NCBI GenBank assembly: GCA_030694975.1
Contig: JAUYTU010000029.1
Coordinates: 1-37,135 of the forward strand
Length of the DNA stretch: 37,135 nucleotides
Direction: 5' to 3'
Origin: Erysipelotrichaceae bacterium
GTDB taxonomy: Bacteria > Bacillota_I > Bacilli_A > Erysipelotrichales > Erysipelotrichaceae
Each line of letters begins with the position of its first letter. Position 1 is the first letter of the stretch. Below the pieces are notes generated by a model. That model had not been told where the DNA came from and did not search any database. It was given only the letters and a program-made list of their open reading frames with translations. Positions 1-7,608 of the stretch are shown one piece after another. The translations under genes and the position numbers were made by a program.

Positions 1-48
1 ACGCTACTGCTCAAAGGTGATTCTATGAGAGCAAAAGTGGAAAATTGA
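1..48 (+). CDS. IstB-like transposition helper ATPase, C-terminal end only
   Basis: Reading from base 1 the frame gives TLLLKGDSMRAKVEN followed by TGA at 46-48. The pattern hydrophobic-x-hydrophobic-x-G-(D/E)-S-x-R is the conserved C-terminus of IstB, the AAA+ helper ATPase of IS21-family transposition. Only 15 residues are present, so the ATPase domain itself is outside the window and the call rests on this short motif plus the IS21-like end that follows. It could be any protein with a similar tail, but the neighbouring repeats make IstB the best explanation. Confidence 0.45.
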   Translation, partial: TLLLKGDSMRAKVEN

Positions 49-54
49 ACCAAT

Positions 55-85
55 AGAGCTACTCAAAATGAGTGGCTCTTTCTTT
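55..85 (+). terminator. Hairpin terminator at the end of the IS21-like element
   Basis: AGAGCTACTCA (55-65) pairs with TGAGTGGCTCT (69-79) with one G-U pair and a three-base loop, followed by TTCTTT. It lies 6 bases after the IstB stop and overlaps the first terminal repeat, so it may end istB transcription and also shield the neighbour. Confidence 0.5.
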
Positions 86-367
86 GCGACGTCGTGGCTC
101 TGTACATCCGATGCGATGGCTCTATTTGAACAACGTAATCATAAGAAGGCTCGCATTATAAGAGATTTTATATTGGAGAAGTTATTGCTTTTCAATAAAC
201 AAGTTGATGATAATGTTTTTTTTAAGAAGACTAATCGTTCTAATGGAAACACCATAACATTAGCAAGATATCACTTTGATGACAGCAATTATCTGACAAT
301 TAAAAATGAATTAACTACTCTCAAAGAACGCTTCGATAGTTTTCTAGCAGAAATTACACACACATAG
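68..367 (+). CDS. Unrecognised ORF, probably the 3' remnant of a gene cut by the IS21-like element
   Basis: The open frame runs 99 codons to TAG at 365-367. Its only ATG (68) lies inside the terminator hairpin and the IS end, and no ribosome binding site precedes it, so the first ~24 residues are probably translated insertion-sequence DNA rather than protein. From about residue 25 on the sequence looks like real protein (charged amphipathic helices, e.g. around ARIIRDFILEK and LTTLKERFDSF), suggesting the tail of a larger gene whose 5' part was displaced. I do not recognise a family. Confidence 0.25.
   Translation: MSGSFFATSWLCTSDAMALFEQRNHKKARIIRDFILEKLLLFNKQVDDNVFFKKTNRSNGNTITLARYHFDDSNYLTIKNELTTLKERFDSFLAEITHT
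73..138 (+). repeat. Three 22-bp phased IS-end repeats (TGGCTCT)
   Basis: Units begin at 73, 95 and 117. Each opens with TGGCTCT and the remaining 15 bases are divergent. The exact 22-bp spacing puts the cores on the same helix face, as expected for multiple transposase binding sites. Confidence 0.55.
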
Positions 368-562
368 AGTATTACATTGAGTTCAGGTTTTATGTTCAAC
401 TATCGCACATGCCAAAAAGTCTAAAATTCCTGAAAATTGGATGTCATCAAGATTCATTCTTCTTAAATTGAAATGATAATGACTTTATCCTAAATCTTGT
501 CCACAAATTACTATATTCACTCTACTCGTGTTCTAATGTAGTACTATAAAGGGGGATATTTT

Positions 563-1324
563 ATGTTCAATAATAAGAAATCAGATCCAAACCTAAGAGA
601 GTTTAAGGCGCTGCGTAAGAAGCAAAGATCCATGTCCATGTCAAAGTCTTGGAAGAAAATTCTACCCTACGCATTGCCGAACATAATAATTTTTGTAGTG
701 TTCGCATATATCTTGAATCTGTGGATAGGCAGTGGACTAATGCCAATGTCAGAAGTGCTTGAGATTAAGCGGGGTGTTTTAATGCATGATGGGATAGAAG
801 TGGATTACGATGAGCTTTACTCAAAATATGGTTTGGGATTCTATATGGTTGAACCACTAACTGTAAAGGAGATTGAGAGACAGTTTGAATCGATTGTTGA
901 TTTCAGTGTGATGGTTATTACTAAGAATCGGACGTTAAAGCCGATTGATCAAGTGGATCATGTCGGATATCGCAATGAGTACGTAATTAAAGAAGGGGAA
1001 GTTGTATATCGAAGGAAAGAGTACACGGATCGAAAGAACTATTATGAGAATCAGATTTTTAGTGCTTTTTATGAAGATGAAGGGGTTAACACTGACTTAA
1101 AGGATTTCATAGTTGTGATTGATGGTCGCGCATCCGTAAAGTACCATATGGTCGGATCGTATGTTATAGATAAGACCATTCGAGGAAGAGCACCTACTCT
1201 TGAAGATAAGGAAGCACTTGTGCGGTTATGGAAAACTAGATATATGATTTACAAAGTTCTGGAAGCGGAATTTGATCAGCCGGCACATCCGGGGTTTATT
1301 ATTGAATACGAAAATTTACATTAA
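563..1324 (+). CDS. Unknown single-pass membrane protein
   Basis: The 253-residue protein has a very basic N-terminus (about residues 1-32, rich in Lys and Arg), one transmembrane segment at about 33-56, and a ~195-residue soluble region rich in Tyr, Asp and Glu. By the positive-inside rule the N-terminus is cytoplasmic and the large part is outside. The start is supported by a strong GGGGG Shine-Dalgarno 7-8 bases upstream. A hairpin terminator follows at 1360, so it is a single-gene unit. The extracytoplasmic part contains no motif I recognise, and the neighbours (mobile DNA on both sides) give no functional hint. Confidence 0.7.
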   Translation: MFNNKKSDPNLREFKALRKKQRSMSMSKSWKKILPYALPNIIIFVVFAYILNLWIGSGLMPMSEVLEIKRGVLMHDGIEVDYDELYSKYGLGFYMVEPLTVKEIERQFESIVDFSVMVITKNRTLKPIDQVDHVGYRNEYVIKEGEVVYRRKEYTDRKNYYENQIFSAFYEDEGVNTDLKDFIVVIDGRASVKYHMVGSYVIDKTIRGRAPTLEDKEALVRLWKTRYMIYKVLEAEFDQPAHPGFIIEYENLH

Positions 1325-1359
1325 GATAACCATCCTGTTGATTAAATAAGTATATATGG

Positions 1360-1401
1360 AGACACATTAAGCCAAGTATTTAAACTTAAGTGTCTTTTTT
1401 T
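1360..1401 (+). terminator. Rho-independent terminator after the 563-1324 gene
   Basis: AGACAC plus TTAAG (with one bulged A) at 1360-1371 pairs with CTTAAGTGTCT at 1385-1395, followed by seven T. Confidence 0.7.
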
Positions 1402-1473
1402 GTTTATTGATCAATGGATTACTCATGACATTAAAATTAATTTAAAATAAAAGACATTACATGAATTCATAGA

Positions 1474-1501
1474 CGGCGAATTGTAAAATGAAGTCGTCCA
1501 C
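1474..1501 (+). repeat. IS30 left inverted repeat
   Basis: The 28-bp imperfect repeat ends inward with the exact core AAGTCGTCCAC and matches the complement of 2663-2690 at 22 of 28 positions. Confidence 0.75.
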
Positions 1502-1576
1502 CTAAGCAAAAGAAAAGCATCACTCACAGAATCCAAGTATCATTAAGTTGCGAAACACATGAGAAAGGATCCATGA

Positions 1577-2626
1577 ATGATGCACCTCAATGATACAATA
1601 CCTTGTCGTAAAGGACAACACCTGCGACTCAAAGAACGAATTGAAATCCAAGTTTTGAAGCGACTTGGAAAGTCCAATCGCTTTATTGCCAAGCAACTTT
1701 CTCGAAGTCACAGTACGATCAACGATGAAATCCAGCGTGGAACAGCCCTTCAAGTTAAGATTGTTAATGGAAAGCGAATCTACAGGAGCGATTACTATGC
1801 CGAAACCGGACAGATGGTCTACGAAAACCATCGTGAGGCCTGTCAGGCAAAAGGAAAAATCTTGAAAGTGGGTACTTTCATCGCTTATGCAACCCAACAT
1901 ATCTTGGAAGATGACTGGTCACCCGATGCTGCGGTAGGACGATTCAAACAAGAGATTGAATACAAAGATGAACCTACCGTTTGTACAAAGACGCTCTATC
2001 GCTATATTGACGAAGGCTTGATCATAAATCTCAATAACATGAATTTATGGCTAAAAGTACGTAGAAAGACAAAGCCGAAGCCATCCCGGGAGCGTAAACG
2101 CATCTTGGGACAGTCCATTGAAGAACGTCCTCAGGAAGTGAGTGATCGAACAACCTTTGGTCATTGGGAATTCGACACGGTCATTGGCAAGAAAACAAAG
2201 GGGGAGCCGGTACTCTTGACGCTGATCGAACGATTGACGCGTTATCAGCTAGTCATAAAGATCAAGAGCAAAGATGAACGTTCGGTCAGAGAAACTATTG
2301 AAAGCATGGCTCAATGCAATCCAAACTTCGCAAAACTCTTCAAAACCGTAACCTGTGATAACGGTTCAGAATTTGCCAGTCTTTCCGAAGCGTTATACAA
2401 TATCAGCGATGTTTACTTCACACATCCGTATTCCTCATGGGAACGAGGGACCAATGAGAATCACAATGGTCTGCTCAGACGCTATATTCCAAAAGGGAAG
2501 TCACTGAAACAATACTCCACTGCTCAAATCCAACGATTCACACAAAAACTCAATCATTTACCGCGCAAGATTCTACATTATCTTACGCCTACAGAAGCCA
2601 TCCTGCTCCACTTCAATCAAATCTAA
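1577..2626 (+). CDS. IS30-family DDE transposase
   Basis: This 349-residue transposase cuts and joins the ends of its own element. The N-terminus (about 15-52) has the IS30 helix-turn-helix (RFIAKQLSRSHSTINDEI), which binds the inverted repeats. The C-terminal half is an RNase-H-fold integrase core with the full catalytic triad: D200 in HWEFDTVIG, D261 in CDNGSEF, and E294 in TNENHNGLLR. Length and motifs are complete and there is no frameshift, so it is probably active. The start is ATG 1577; a second Met follows directly and GAGAAAGGATCC lies upstream. Confidence 0.93.
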   Translation: MMHLNDTIPCRKGQHLRLKERIEIQVLKRLGKSNRFIAKQLSRSHSTINDEIQRGTALQVKIVNGKRIYRSDYYAETGQMVYENHREACQAKGKILKVGTFIAYATQHILEDDWSPDAAVGRFKQEIEYKDEPTVCTKTLYRYIDEGLIINLNNMNLWLKVRRKTKPKPSRERKRILGQSIEERPQEVSDRTTFGHWEFDTVIGKKTKGEPVLLTLIERLTRYQLVIKIKSKDERSVRETIESMAQCNPNFAKLFKTVTCDNGSEFASLSEALYNISDVYFTHPYSSWERGTNENHNGLLRRYIPKGKSLKQYSTAQIQRFTQKLNHLPRKILHYLTPTEAILLHFNQI

Positions 2627-2662
2627 GCAATGAACTGATTCTTGGTTTCCTTTTTTAACAAA

Positions 2663-2690
2663 GTGGACGACTTGTTATTGCAATTTGCGG
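2663..2690 (-). repeat. IS30 right inverted repeat
   Basis: GTGGACGACTT (2663-2673) followed by GTTATTGCAATTTGCGG mirrors the left end; the outer part carries the ATTGCAATT-type sequence seen at many IS30-family ends. Confidence 0.75.
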
Positions 2691-3504
2691 CTTTGTTTCT
2701 GTCAAGAAAATACAAGAAAATTGTTGAGGCAATTCTTTTGTTTCCATCGATGAAACTATGATTCTTTGTTATCAGATAAAGAAGATGGGCTGCTTTCGAC
2801 TCTAGTGTTGGATAAAGTTCCTATCCGCCAAATGTTTGATAAATCGTGGAAATACTAGAGTTAAAGGATTGATCACGCTCTTTGGCGAAATTATCACTTT
2901 TCCCGGAGAATTTGCTCCGGTGAATGATATCCATACACTCACTATAGTTGATAAGATAGGTATCTCTGATTCCTTCAGGAGTCCTGAATGTTCGATGATC
3001 ATAATCATCAAGAATTGTAAGACCTCTGTTATATGCAATTAGGAATTGTAAGATATCATTCCCGCTCAATGAGAAATCACCATCAATTTGTCGATAGGCA
3101 TCTAGAAGTGTGGTAATCTCAACCAAATTGGGTATTCTCATCCTTTTTTCATTGATTGCATAGCCTTTAATCAGATAGTCTTTCAGAATTTTATTCGCCC
3201 ATTTCCTAAATGCTACACCTTTATTGGAGTGTACTCTGTAACCAACAGAAATTACGACATCAAGGTTATATTGCATTTCAGGTCTATAGGCATCACTTCT
3301 GTGCATTTTTTGCACAGAAGTCGATTCATCCAATTCGCCATCTCTAAAAACATTTAAGATATGTCTCGATATTACAGATCTTTCTTTATTAAAAAGCTCA
3401 GCAATTTGCTTTTGAGAAAGCCAAATTGTTTCTTCTTGTGGACTGACATTAACTTCAATTTCTACATCATTATCTCTAAATATTATGACATCAAACTTAT
3501 CCAT
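2689..3504 (-). pseudogene. RhuM-type Fic/Doc protein gene, broken by an amber codon and an IS30 insertion
   Basis: The intact frame (2821-3504, 227 residues) is a virulence RhuM family N-terminus: a KilA/Bro-like DNA-binding region with WLSQKQIAELFNKERSVISR (28-47) and the family block RWANKIL-like RKWANKILKDY (100-110). It stops at TAG (2821-2823) right after TFGG. Reading on in the same frame gives ELYPTLESKAAHLLY, then the Fic motif HSFIDGNKR, then FLYFLDRNK, reaching the IS30 end at 2690. RhuM proteins are normally ~330 residues with exactly this Fic-like C-terminus. The amber therefore probably replaces a Lys or Gln codon by one base change, and the last part is lost behind the insertion. 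Start: ATG 3504 follows TAAGGTGGTT. RhuM genes usually travel in mobile islands or with restriction-modification loci, in line with the surroundings. Confidence 0.85.
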
Positions 3505-3712
3505 ATATAACCACCTTAGCCTTTATTTAATTATATCAGTTGAAAATGAAAATTCCTAAAAATTGAAATATTAGTGTAGATATTAAAAATTAACTAACCA
3601 TACAAACGATCTCGTAAAATGTAATATTCGCAAAACGTAGGGGAAAAATGCCTAAAATGTGTTTGAATCGGTGCAACAAAAAACAAATAAGTAAATTGCA
3701 GATAGTAGATTA

Positions 3713-3925
3713 TCAACTCTTAGTTTTCTCATTACTCTTAGGCTTCTCAAACACAAAATACTGACTTATCTCGTCAAGTCCACAGATAATGGCCCCAAAT
3801 ACACCGTCACTAAAGAAATCCGAATCTACTTTCTCAAAGTCAGGATTGTTATCAATTAATAATTGAGGGATTAAGAAAGTCCGCAAAATCTCTATAATGA
3901 ATGGTGAAATTGTTTCGGAATAATA
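3713..3925 (-). pseudogene. Out-of-frame continuation of the membrane protein gene
   Basis: Seventy codons are open here in the frame one base off from the 3852-4343 gene, ending in TGA at 3713-3715. The translation includes TISPFIIEILRTFLIPQLL and then an acidic segment (about DNNPDFEKVDSDFFSDG) and a Lys-rich end, with no start codon or ribosome site of its own. It reads like the native C-terminus of the upstream membrane protein after a one-base frameshift. Confidence 0.4.
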
Positions 3926-4343
3926 TTATATAAACATCGAGTCGAAGTGTTCCAATGACTAAACTTACGATAAGAGTATACAAGGTAAGATAGATTACTG
4001 CCAGAAGCAACGTATTAATAATCCATCGGAAGAACAAATTCAATCTTGTTTTGGAAACACCATAATCGATTAGCCAATATAACATGAAAACCAGAATAAG
4101 GCGACAGGCAGAGTAGAAGTAAAAGAGTATTTGGTAAATCATAAAATACAGAACATCGATCCAACTACTTCCATTTAGTTTGGTAGAAATGAAATCATCC
4201 AGAAACATAAGAAAAAGCAACAGAAAAACATACTTTATCATCTGCTTTGGATTGTTTCTCAACCAGTTCAGTTTGACCGAAAATTCAAAAGCCGGTTTTT
4301 CCTCAATTATCAAATCGTTGTCAACTGTTGAACTTTCAATCAT
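3852..4343 (-). CDS. Unknown multi-pass membrane protein, probably frameshifted at its C-terminus
   Basis: The 163-residue protein has an acidic cytoplasmic-looking N-terminus (1-33) and about four hydrophobic segments (about 36-54, 61-80, 82-94 and 104-133). The start has an excellent GGGGGATGT Shine-Dalgarno. No family is recognised. The last residues after about 142 look unlike the rest, and another frame (3713-3925) continues with a hydrophobic stretch and a charged tail. A one-base slip around 3900-3925 would give a protein of roughly 210 residues. It is transcribed alone, convergent to nothing obvious, between mobile DNA and ldh. Confidence 0.6.
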   Translation of the reverse strand: MIESSTVDNDLIIEEKPAFEFSVKLNWLRNNPKQMIKYVFLLLFLMFLDDFISTKLNGSSWIDVLYFMIYQILFYFYSACRLILVFMLYWLIDYGVSKTRLNLFFRWIINTLLLAVIYLTLYTLIVSLVIGTLRLDVYIILFRNNFTIHYRDFADFLNPSIIN

Positions 4344-4478
4344 TGTACATCCCCCAAGTTATATTAGAACCCACGACTTAATGAAAAGATATATTTGAAA
4401 TAATTATGATATATGTCGTTGACCAATGCAATAACCTTTTAAGTATTCTTAGAACTTTTAATGGAACTTTTTGAGAAA

Positions 4479-4510
4479 AGAAAAGGCCAACTTAATTTAT
4501 AAAGTTGACC
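4479..4510 (-). terminator. Rho-independent terminator of the lactate dehydrogenase gene
   Basis: On the minus strand GGTCAACTT pairs with AAGTTGGCC (one G-U) around an 8-base loop, followed by TTTTCTTTTC, 28 bases after the stop. Confidence 0.8.
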
Positions 4511-4537
4511 GCAATAGAATTAAACGAATAAATACAT

Positions 4538-5485
4538 TTAGATATCAAGATTCGAGTCTTTGATAATATCTTTAAGCAGCTTCGCAGAGTCATTGAGTTG
4601 ACTCAACTCCTTTTCTGACAAGGGGATTGGAAGAATCTTACGAATGCCATCCCGACCGACGATACAAGGCATAGCCATGTAGACATCACGGATGCCACAT
4701 TCACCATTGAGAAGGCCGCTGACGGTCAAGATGGATTGCTCATCATCAAGCAGAGCCTCACTGATCTTGCGAACCGCAAGCGCAACCGCATAATTTGTGT
4801 AACCTTTACGATTGATAATCTCATACGCCGCATGTTTAACATCATAATGAATATCTTCTTTAAACTGATCTCCGCAATCTTTGTCTGCGGTTTGGCAATA
4901 TTCATCGACACTCATACCGGCAATCTTCGTCAGACTCCACGTCGCAATCTCAGAATCACCATGTTCACCAATGATGTATGCATGGATATTTCGAGCGTCA
5001 ATGTCAAACTGCTTTGATAAAATTGATTTAAATCGTGAAGTATCCAAAACGGTTCCAGATCCGATGACCCGATTTGACGGAAAACCCGAATACTTATAAG
5101 TAATGTATGTTAAAATATCAACGGGATTGGACACCACTAAAAGTATCGCATCCGGACTGTATTGAGCTAACTTAGGAACGATATCCTTAAATACAGGGAT
5201 ATTCTTGTTCAAAACATCCAATCGTGACTCTCCGGGTTTTGGGCCAATTCCGGCGGTTATGATGATCAAATCAGAATCTTGCGTATCTTCAATGGTACCG
5301 GCAGTCACATTGACTGTTTTAACAAATGCGGCACCATGCGATAAATCCATCGCTTCTGCTTCGGCCTTCTCGTGATTAATATCCACAAGAACAATATCGC
5401 TTGCAAGTCCTGCAACGATTATCGCAAATGCGGAAGTGGATCCCACAAAACCAGATCCGATGATTGAAATTTTATTGGTTTTCAT
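4538..5485 (-). CDS. ldh: L-lactate dehydrogenase-like NAD-dependent 2-hydroxyacid dehydrogenase
   Basis: It is predicted to reduce pyruvate to L-lactate with NADH, regenerating NAD in fermentation. Numbering from a Met two codons upstream (5491), the motifs are: NAD-binding GSGFVGS (13-19) with D37 closing the Rossmann strand (NAD preference), the mobile loop GPKPGESR with Arg90, [17 protein letters not shown] with Asp150 and Arg153, and catalytic His177 in GEHGDSE. The ATG at 5485 is chosen because AGGAGG lies 6 bases before it but abuts the ATG at 5491. Length (315) fits the family. The odd point is the substrate-specificity position of the loop, where LDHs have Gln102 (KPGETR preceded by Q): here it is Pro, so a related 2-oxoacid substrate is possible. 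Monocistronic, with its own terminator. Confidence 0.88.
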   Translation of the reverse strand: MKTNKISIIGSGFVGSTSAFAIIVAGLASDIVLVDINHEKAEAEAMDLSHGAAFVKTVNVTAGTIEDTQDSDLIIITAGIGPKPGESRLDVLNKNIPVFKDIVPKLAQYSPDAILLVVSNPVDILTYITYKYSGFPSNRVIGSGTVLDTSRFKSILSKQFDIDARNIHAYIIGEHGDSEIATWSLTKIAGMSVDEYCQTADKDCGDQFKEDIHYDVKHAAYEIINRKGYTNYAVALAVRKISEALLDDEQSILTVSGLLNGECGIRDVYMAMPCIVGRDGIRKILPIPLSEKELSQLNDSAKLLKDIIKDSNLDI

Positions 5486-5780
5486 AATCATCCTCCTAGG
5501 CTCATCATAGATTAAATGATTACATGCTACAAATGAAGTGATTTGAAATACTGATTACTATCGAAATTTACGGTTTTTAAAGGGAACATTATGAGCAATT
5601 GCGTATGTAATATGGGATTGTTCAATTATGAAACTTTTGTGAATCGTAAAAAAGCAGTGACATTTCTTGTCAAAATAGGTCTATAATGAAACTAGGTATA
5701 TTTTCAGTGTGAATCATATAGACCCAAAAATATAGATATGCCCCATACCAAAGATTGTCCTAGGGCAAAAGGAGAAGAAT

Positions 5781-7592
5781 TTGCAAAAGAAATTTAAGCG
5801 GAAACTTCTATTAACCGCTGTTATCGGATTCTGTTTTGTTGCCGTATCTATTTTTGCTGTGATATTTTTGCCCAATCGACTCAACCCTGAAATAACAATA
5901 GAAGCAGGTCAGTTGGCAAAATTGAGTGAAAATCAATTCATTAAGACCAAAGATCAAGGAACCTTTACAGAAGAGACGAGGGAAATTGATTTGAATGTTC
6001 CTGGGGAATATGACGTCCGTGTCAAAATCGGGTTTATGACCTACAAATCAACATTGTATATCATCGATACCACTAAACCCATCGTAACCCTAAGGCAGAT
6101 TATTTCTCCATTAGGAAAAGAAATAAATCCTGAAGACTTTGTTTTAACAGCCAAAGACAATACCGAATTGCACTATGAGTTTATTGTCGCTCCCGATCCA
6201 AATACAGTCGGCATCCAGGATGTAAGCATCGAAATATCTGATTTAGGGAATAATAAAATCGTCCAGACATCCTCCGTTTTAATATCTCAAATCAAAGAAA
6301 AAGTAACCATCGAAGCTGGAAATCCGATTCCGGTCATCGATGATTTTCTGATGGAAGAAAGAGTCGATGAGACCTTTATTACCAAATTGGAATCCTTGAA
6401 ACTGGTCGTCGGAATTTATCCGATCGAAATCAAAGTTGGAGACAGGATTCTTATTTCTCAATTAGAAGTCATCGACACCATCGCCCCAACCGCTACGCTG
6501 GTTTCCGTCAATGCATTTGTATCCGATACCGTAGCGGCTTCAAAATTTGTTAAGGATATTATTGATGAATCCATCGTAACCGTCAGTTTTAAAGACAATA
6601 CCGACATTACAGCCAAAGAAGGTACCTTTTCACCCATTATTCTGCTAACGGATGCCGGAAACAATGTGACCGAACTTGTCGGGAAAATCGTTGTAATTAA
6701 AGACACTGTAGCTCCGGTTATCAAGGGAACAGGGTTAAGAGACAGAACTGTCTATATTGGCGAGAACTATAACTACAAAGCACAGGTATTTGCGACTGAT
6801 AATCGTGATGGCAGTGTCAAAGTAACTGCCACTGGAAGTGTGGATTTCTCAAAAGTAGGTATATACACCATAACGTTTACGGCAAAAGACAAAGCCGGTA
6901 ATTCAGCCAGTGAAAAAATAACGATCACTGTTAAAACTCATCCGCCATTTGAAGCCAAGGGCAGTACCGGTAACAGTGAACTAAACGCACTGGTCGACAA
7001 GATCTTCGCAAAGATGTTGCATGGCGACATGTCTACTTATGAAGTTACCAAGAAAATCTATGACTTTGGCCGCACGATTCATTATCAGGCAGGAATTTGG
7101 GAATCTGAATGGACAGCAAGAGCGATTTGGACGCTTAATAACCGATTAGGAAATTGCTATGGCCGAATGTACGCCATGGAAGCAATGTATACCCGTGCCG
7201 GAATAAACAATCGCGAGCGAATCAAATACAATGGGGAACATTCTTGGAATCAGGTCGACATCGGCAGCGGCTGGCAAAATATCGATATCGGTTTTCCTGG
7301 CATATTCTTAGTGTCAGATAGTTATCTATACAACAGAGCACTGACAACCTCAGTTAATGATGATAACTGGCATACGGAACCACCGGTGTACGGAACGGTC
7401 ATTGTGCAGCACATTGATGAAACGACCGGAGCTTTTATCTCATCCAACGTGACTCTTACCGGAATGACCGGTGCGAGTTACTCAACAAGCAGAGTGACAG
7501 TCAGCGGTTATACCTACGTTTCCAAAACAAGTAATTCTTCCGGTACATTTACCGAATCAACCATTACAGTTGTATACAAATATACTGATTAA
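5781..7592 (+). CDS. Membrane-anchored surface protein with Ig-like, transglutaminase-like and MucBP domains
   Basis: This is a 603-residue extracellular protein. An N-terminal basic stretch and hydrophobic segment (9-30) forms a signal anchor. Several Ig-like beta domains follow (about 35-385), the last of DUF5011/HYR type (313-386, with DTVAPVI and AKDKAGN). Then comes a transglutaminase-like core (about 398-515) with the Cys-His-Asp triad C459 (LGNCYGRMYAMEAMY), H487 (NGEHSWNQV) and D502 (QNIDIG). A MucBP-type domain (about 536-602) with VIVQHIDETTG ends it. There is no LPXTG. The start is TTG 5781, supported by AAAGGAG six bases upstream. It precedes the O-acylation genes with a 16-base gap to the lipoprotein and probably shares their transcript. 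The triad suggests a peptidase or cross-linking activity at the cell surface; the substrate is unknown. Confidence 0.85.
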   Translation: MQKKFKRKLLLTAVIGFCFVAVSIFAVIFLPNRLNPEITIEAGQLAKLSENQFIKTKDQGTFTEETREIDLNVPGEYDVRVKIGFMTYKSTLYIIDTTKPIVTLRQIISPLGKEINPEDFVLTAKDNTELHYEFIVAPDPNTVGIQDVSIEISDLGNNKIVQTSSVLISQIKEKVTIEAGNPIPVIDDFLMEERVDETFITKLESLKLVVGIYPIEIKVGDRILISQLEVIDTIAPTATLVSVNAFVSDTVAASKFVKDIIDESIVTVSFKDNTDITAKEGTFSPIILLTDAGNNVTELVGKIVVIKDTVAPVIKGTGLRDRTVYIGENYNYKAQVFATDNRDGSVKVTATGSVDFSKVGIYTITFTAKDKAGNSASEKITITVKTHPPFEAKGSTGNSELNALVDKIFAKMLHGDMSTYEVTKKIYDFGRTIHYQAGIWESEWTARAIWTLNNRLGNCYGRMYAMEAMYTRAGINNRERIKYNGEHSWNQVDIGSGWQNIDIGFPGIFLVSDSYLYNRALTTSVNDDNWHTEPPVYGTVIVQHIDETTGAFISSNVTLTGMTGASYSTSRVTVSGYTYVSKTSNSSGTFTESTITVVYKYTD

Positions 7593-7608
7593 ACTGAAAG
7601 GAGCGTTT

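Larger units (their letters stand above)
1..138 (+). mobile_element. Right end of an IS21-family insertion sequence
   Basis: The first 138 bases look like the 3' end of an IS21-type element. They hold the C-terminal codons of an IstB-like protein (1-48), then a strong hairpin (55-79), then three copies of TGGCTCT at 73, 95 and 117, exactly 22 bp apart. IS21-family ends are known for several short repeats spaced about one DNA turn multiple apart, which are transposase binding sites. The rest of the element lies before the window. The exact outer border is not visible and is placed only approximately after the third repeat. Confidence 0.5.
1474..2690 (+). mobile_element. IS30-family insertion sequence, apparently complete
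   Basis: One intact IS30-type transposase gene is flanked by inverted repeats. The core AAGTCGTCCAC is perfect (1491-1501 against 2663-2673). Similarity continues 17 bases outward with 11 matches, so the element is about 1.2 kb, usual for IS30. No convincing 2-3 bp target duplication can be assigned, so the borders may be off by a few bases. It lies in the 3' part of a RhuM-type gene, whose codons stop at the right border. Confidence 0.85.

Noticed and set aside
466-488. GATAA-TGACT-TTATC upstream of the 563 gene as a Fur box
   Set aside because: Only 5-bp arms with a wrong spacer for 7-1-7, and the gene shows no iron link.
1520-1900. A 126-codon minus-strand frame
   Set aside because: It is antisense to the IS30 transposase N-terminus and lacks any start signal.
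5504-5532. TTGTAG-17-TATGAT on the minus strand as the ldh promoter
   Set aside because: Transcription would start at about the ribosome binding site (5492-5497), leaving it incomplete, so spacing alone was not enough.
5670-5687. TTGTCA and TATAAT as a promoter for the surface protein
   Set aside because: The spacer is only 9 bp; using GTGACA instead gives 19 bp and a weak -35. Neither is convincing.
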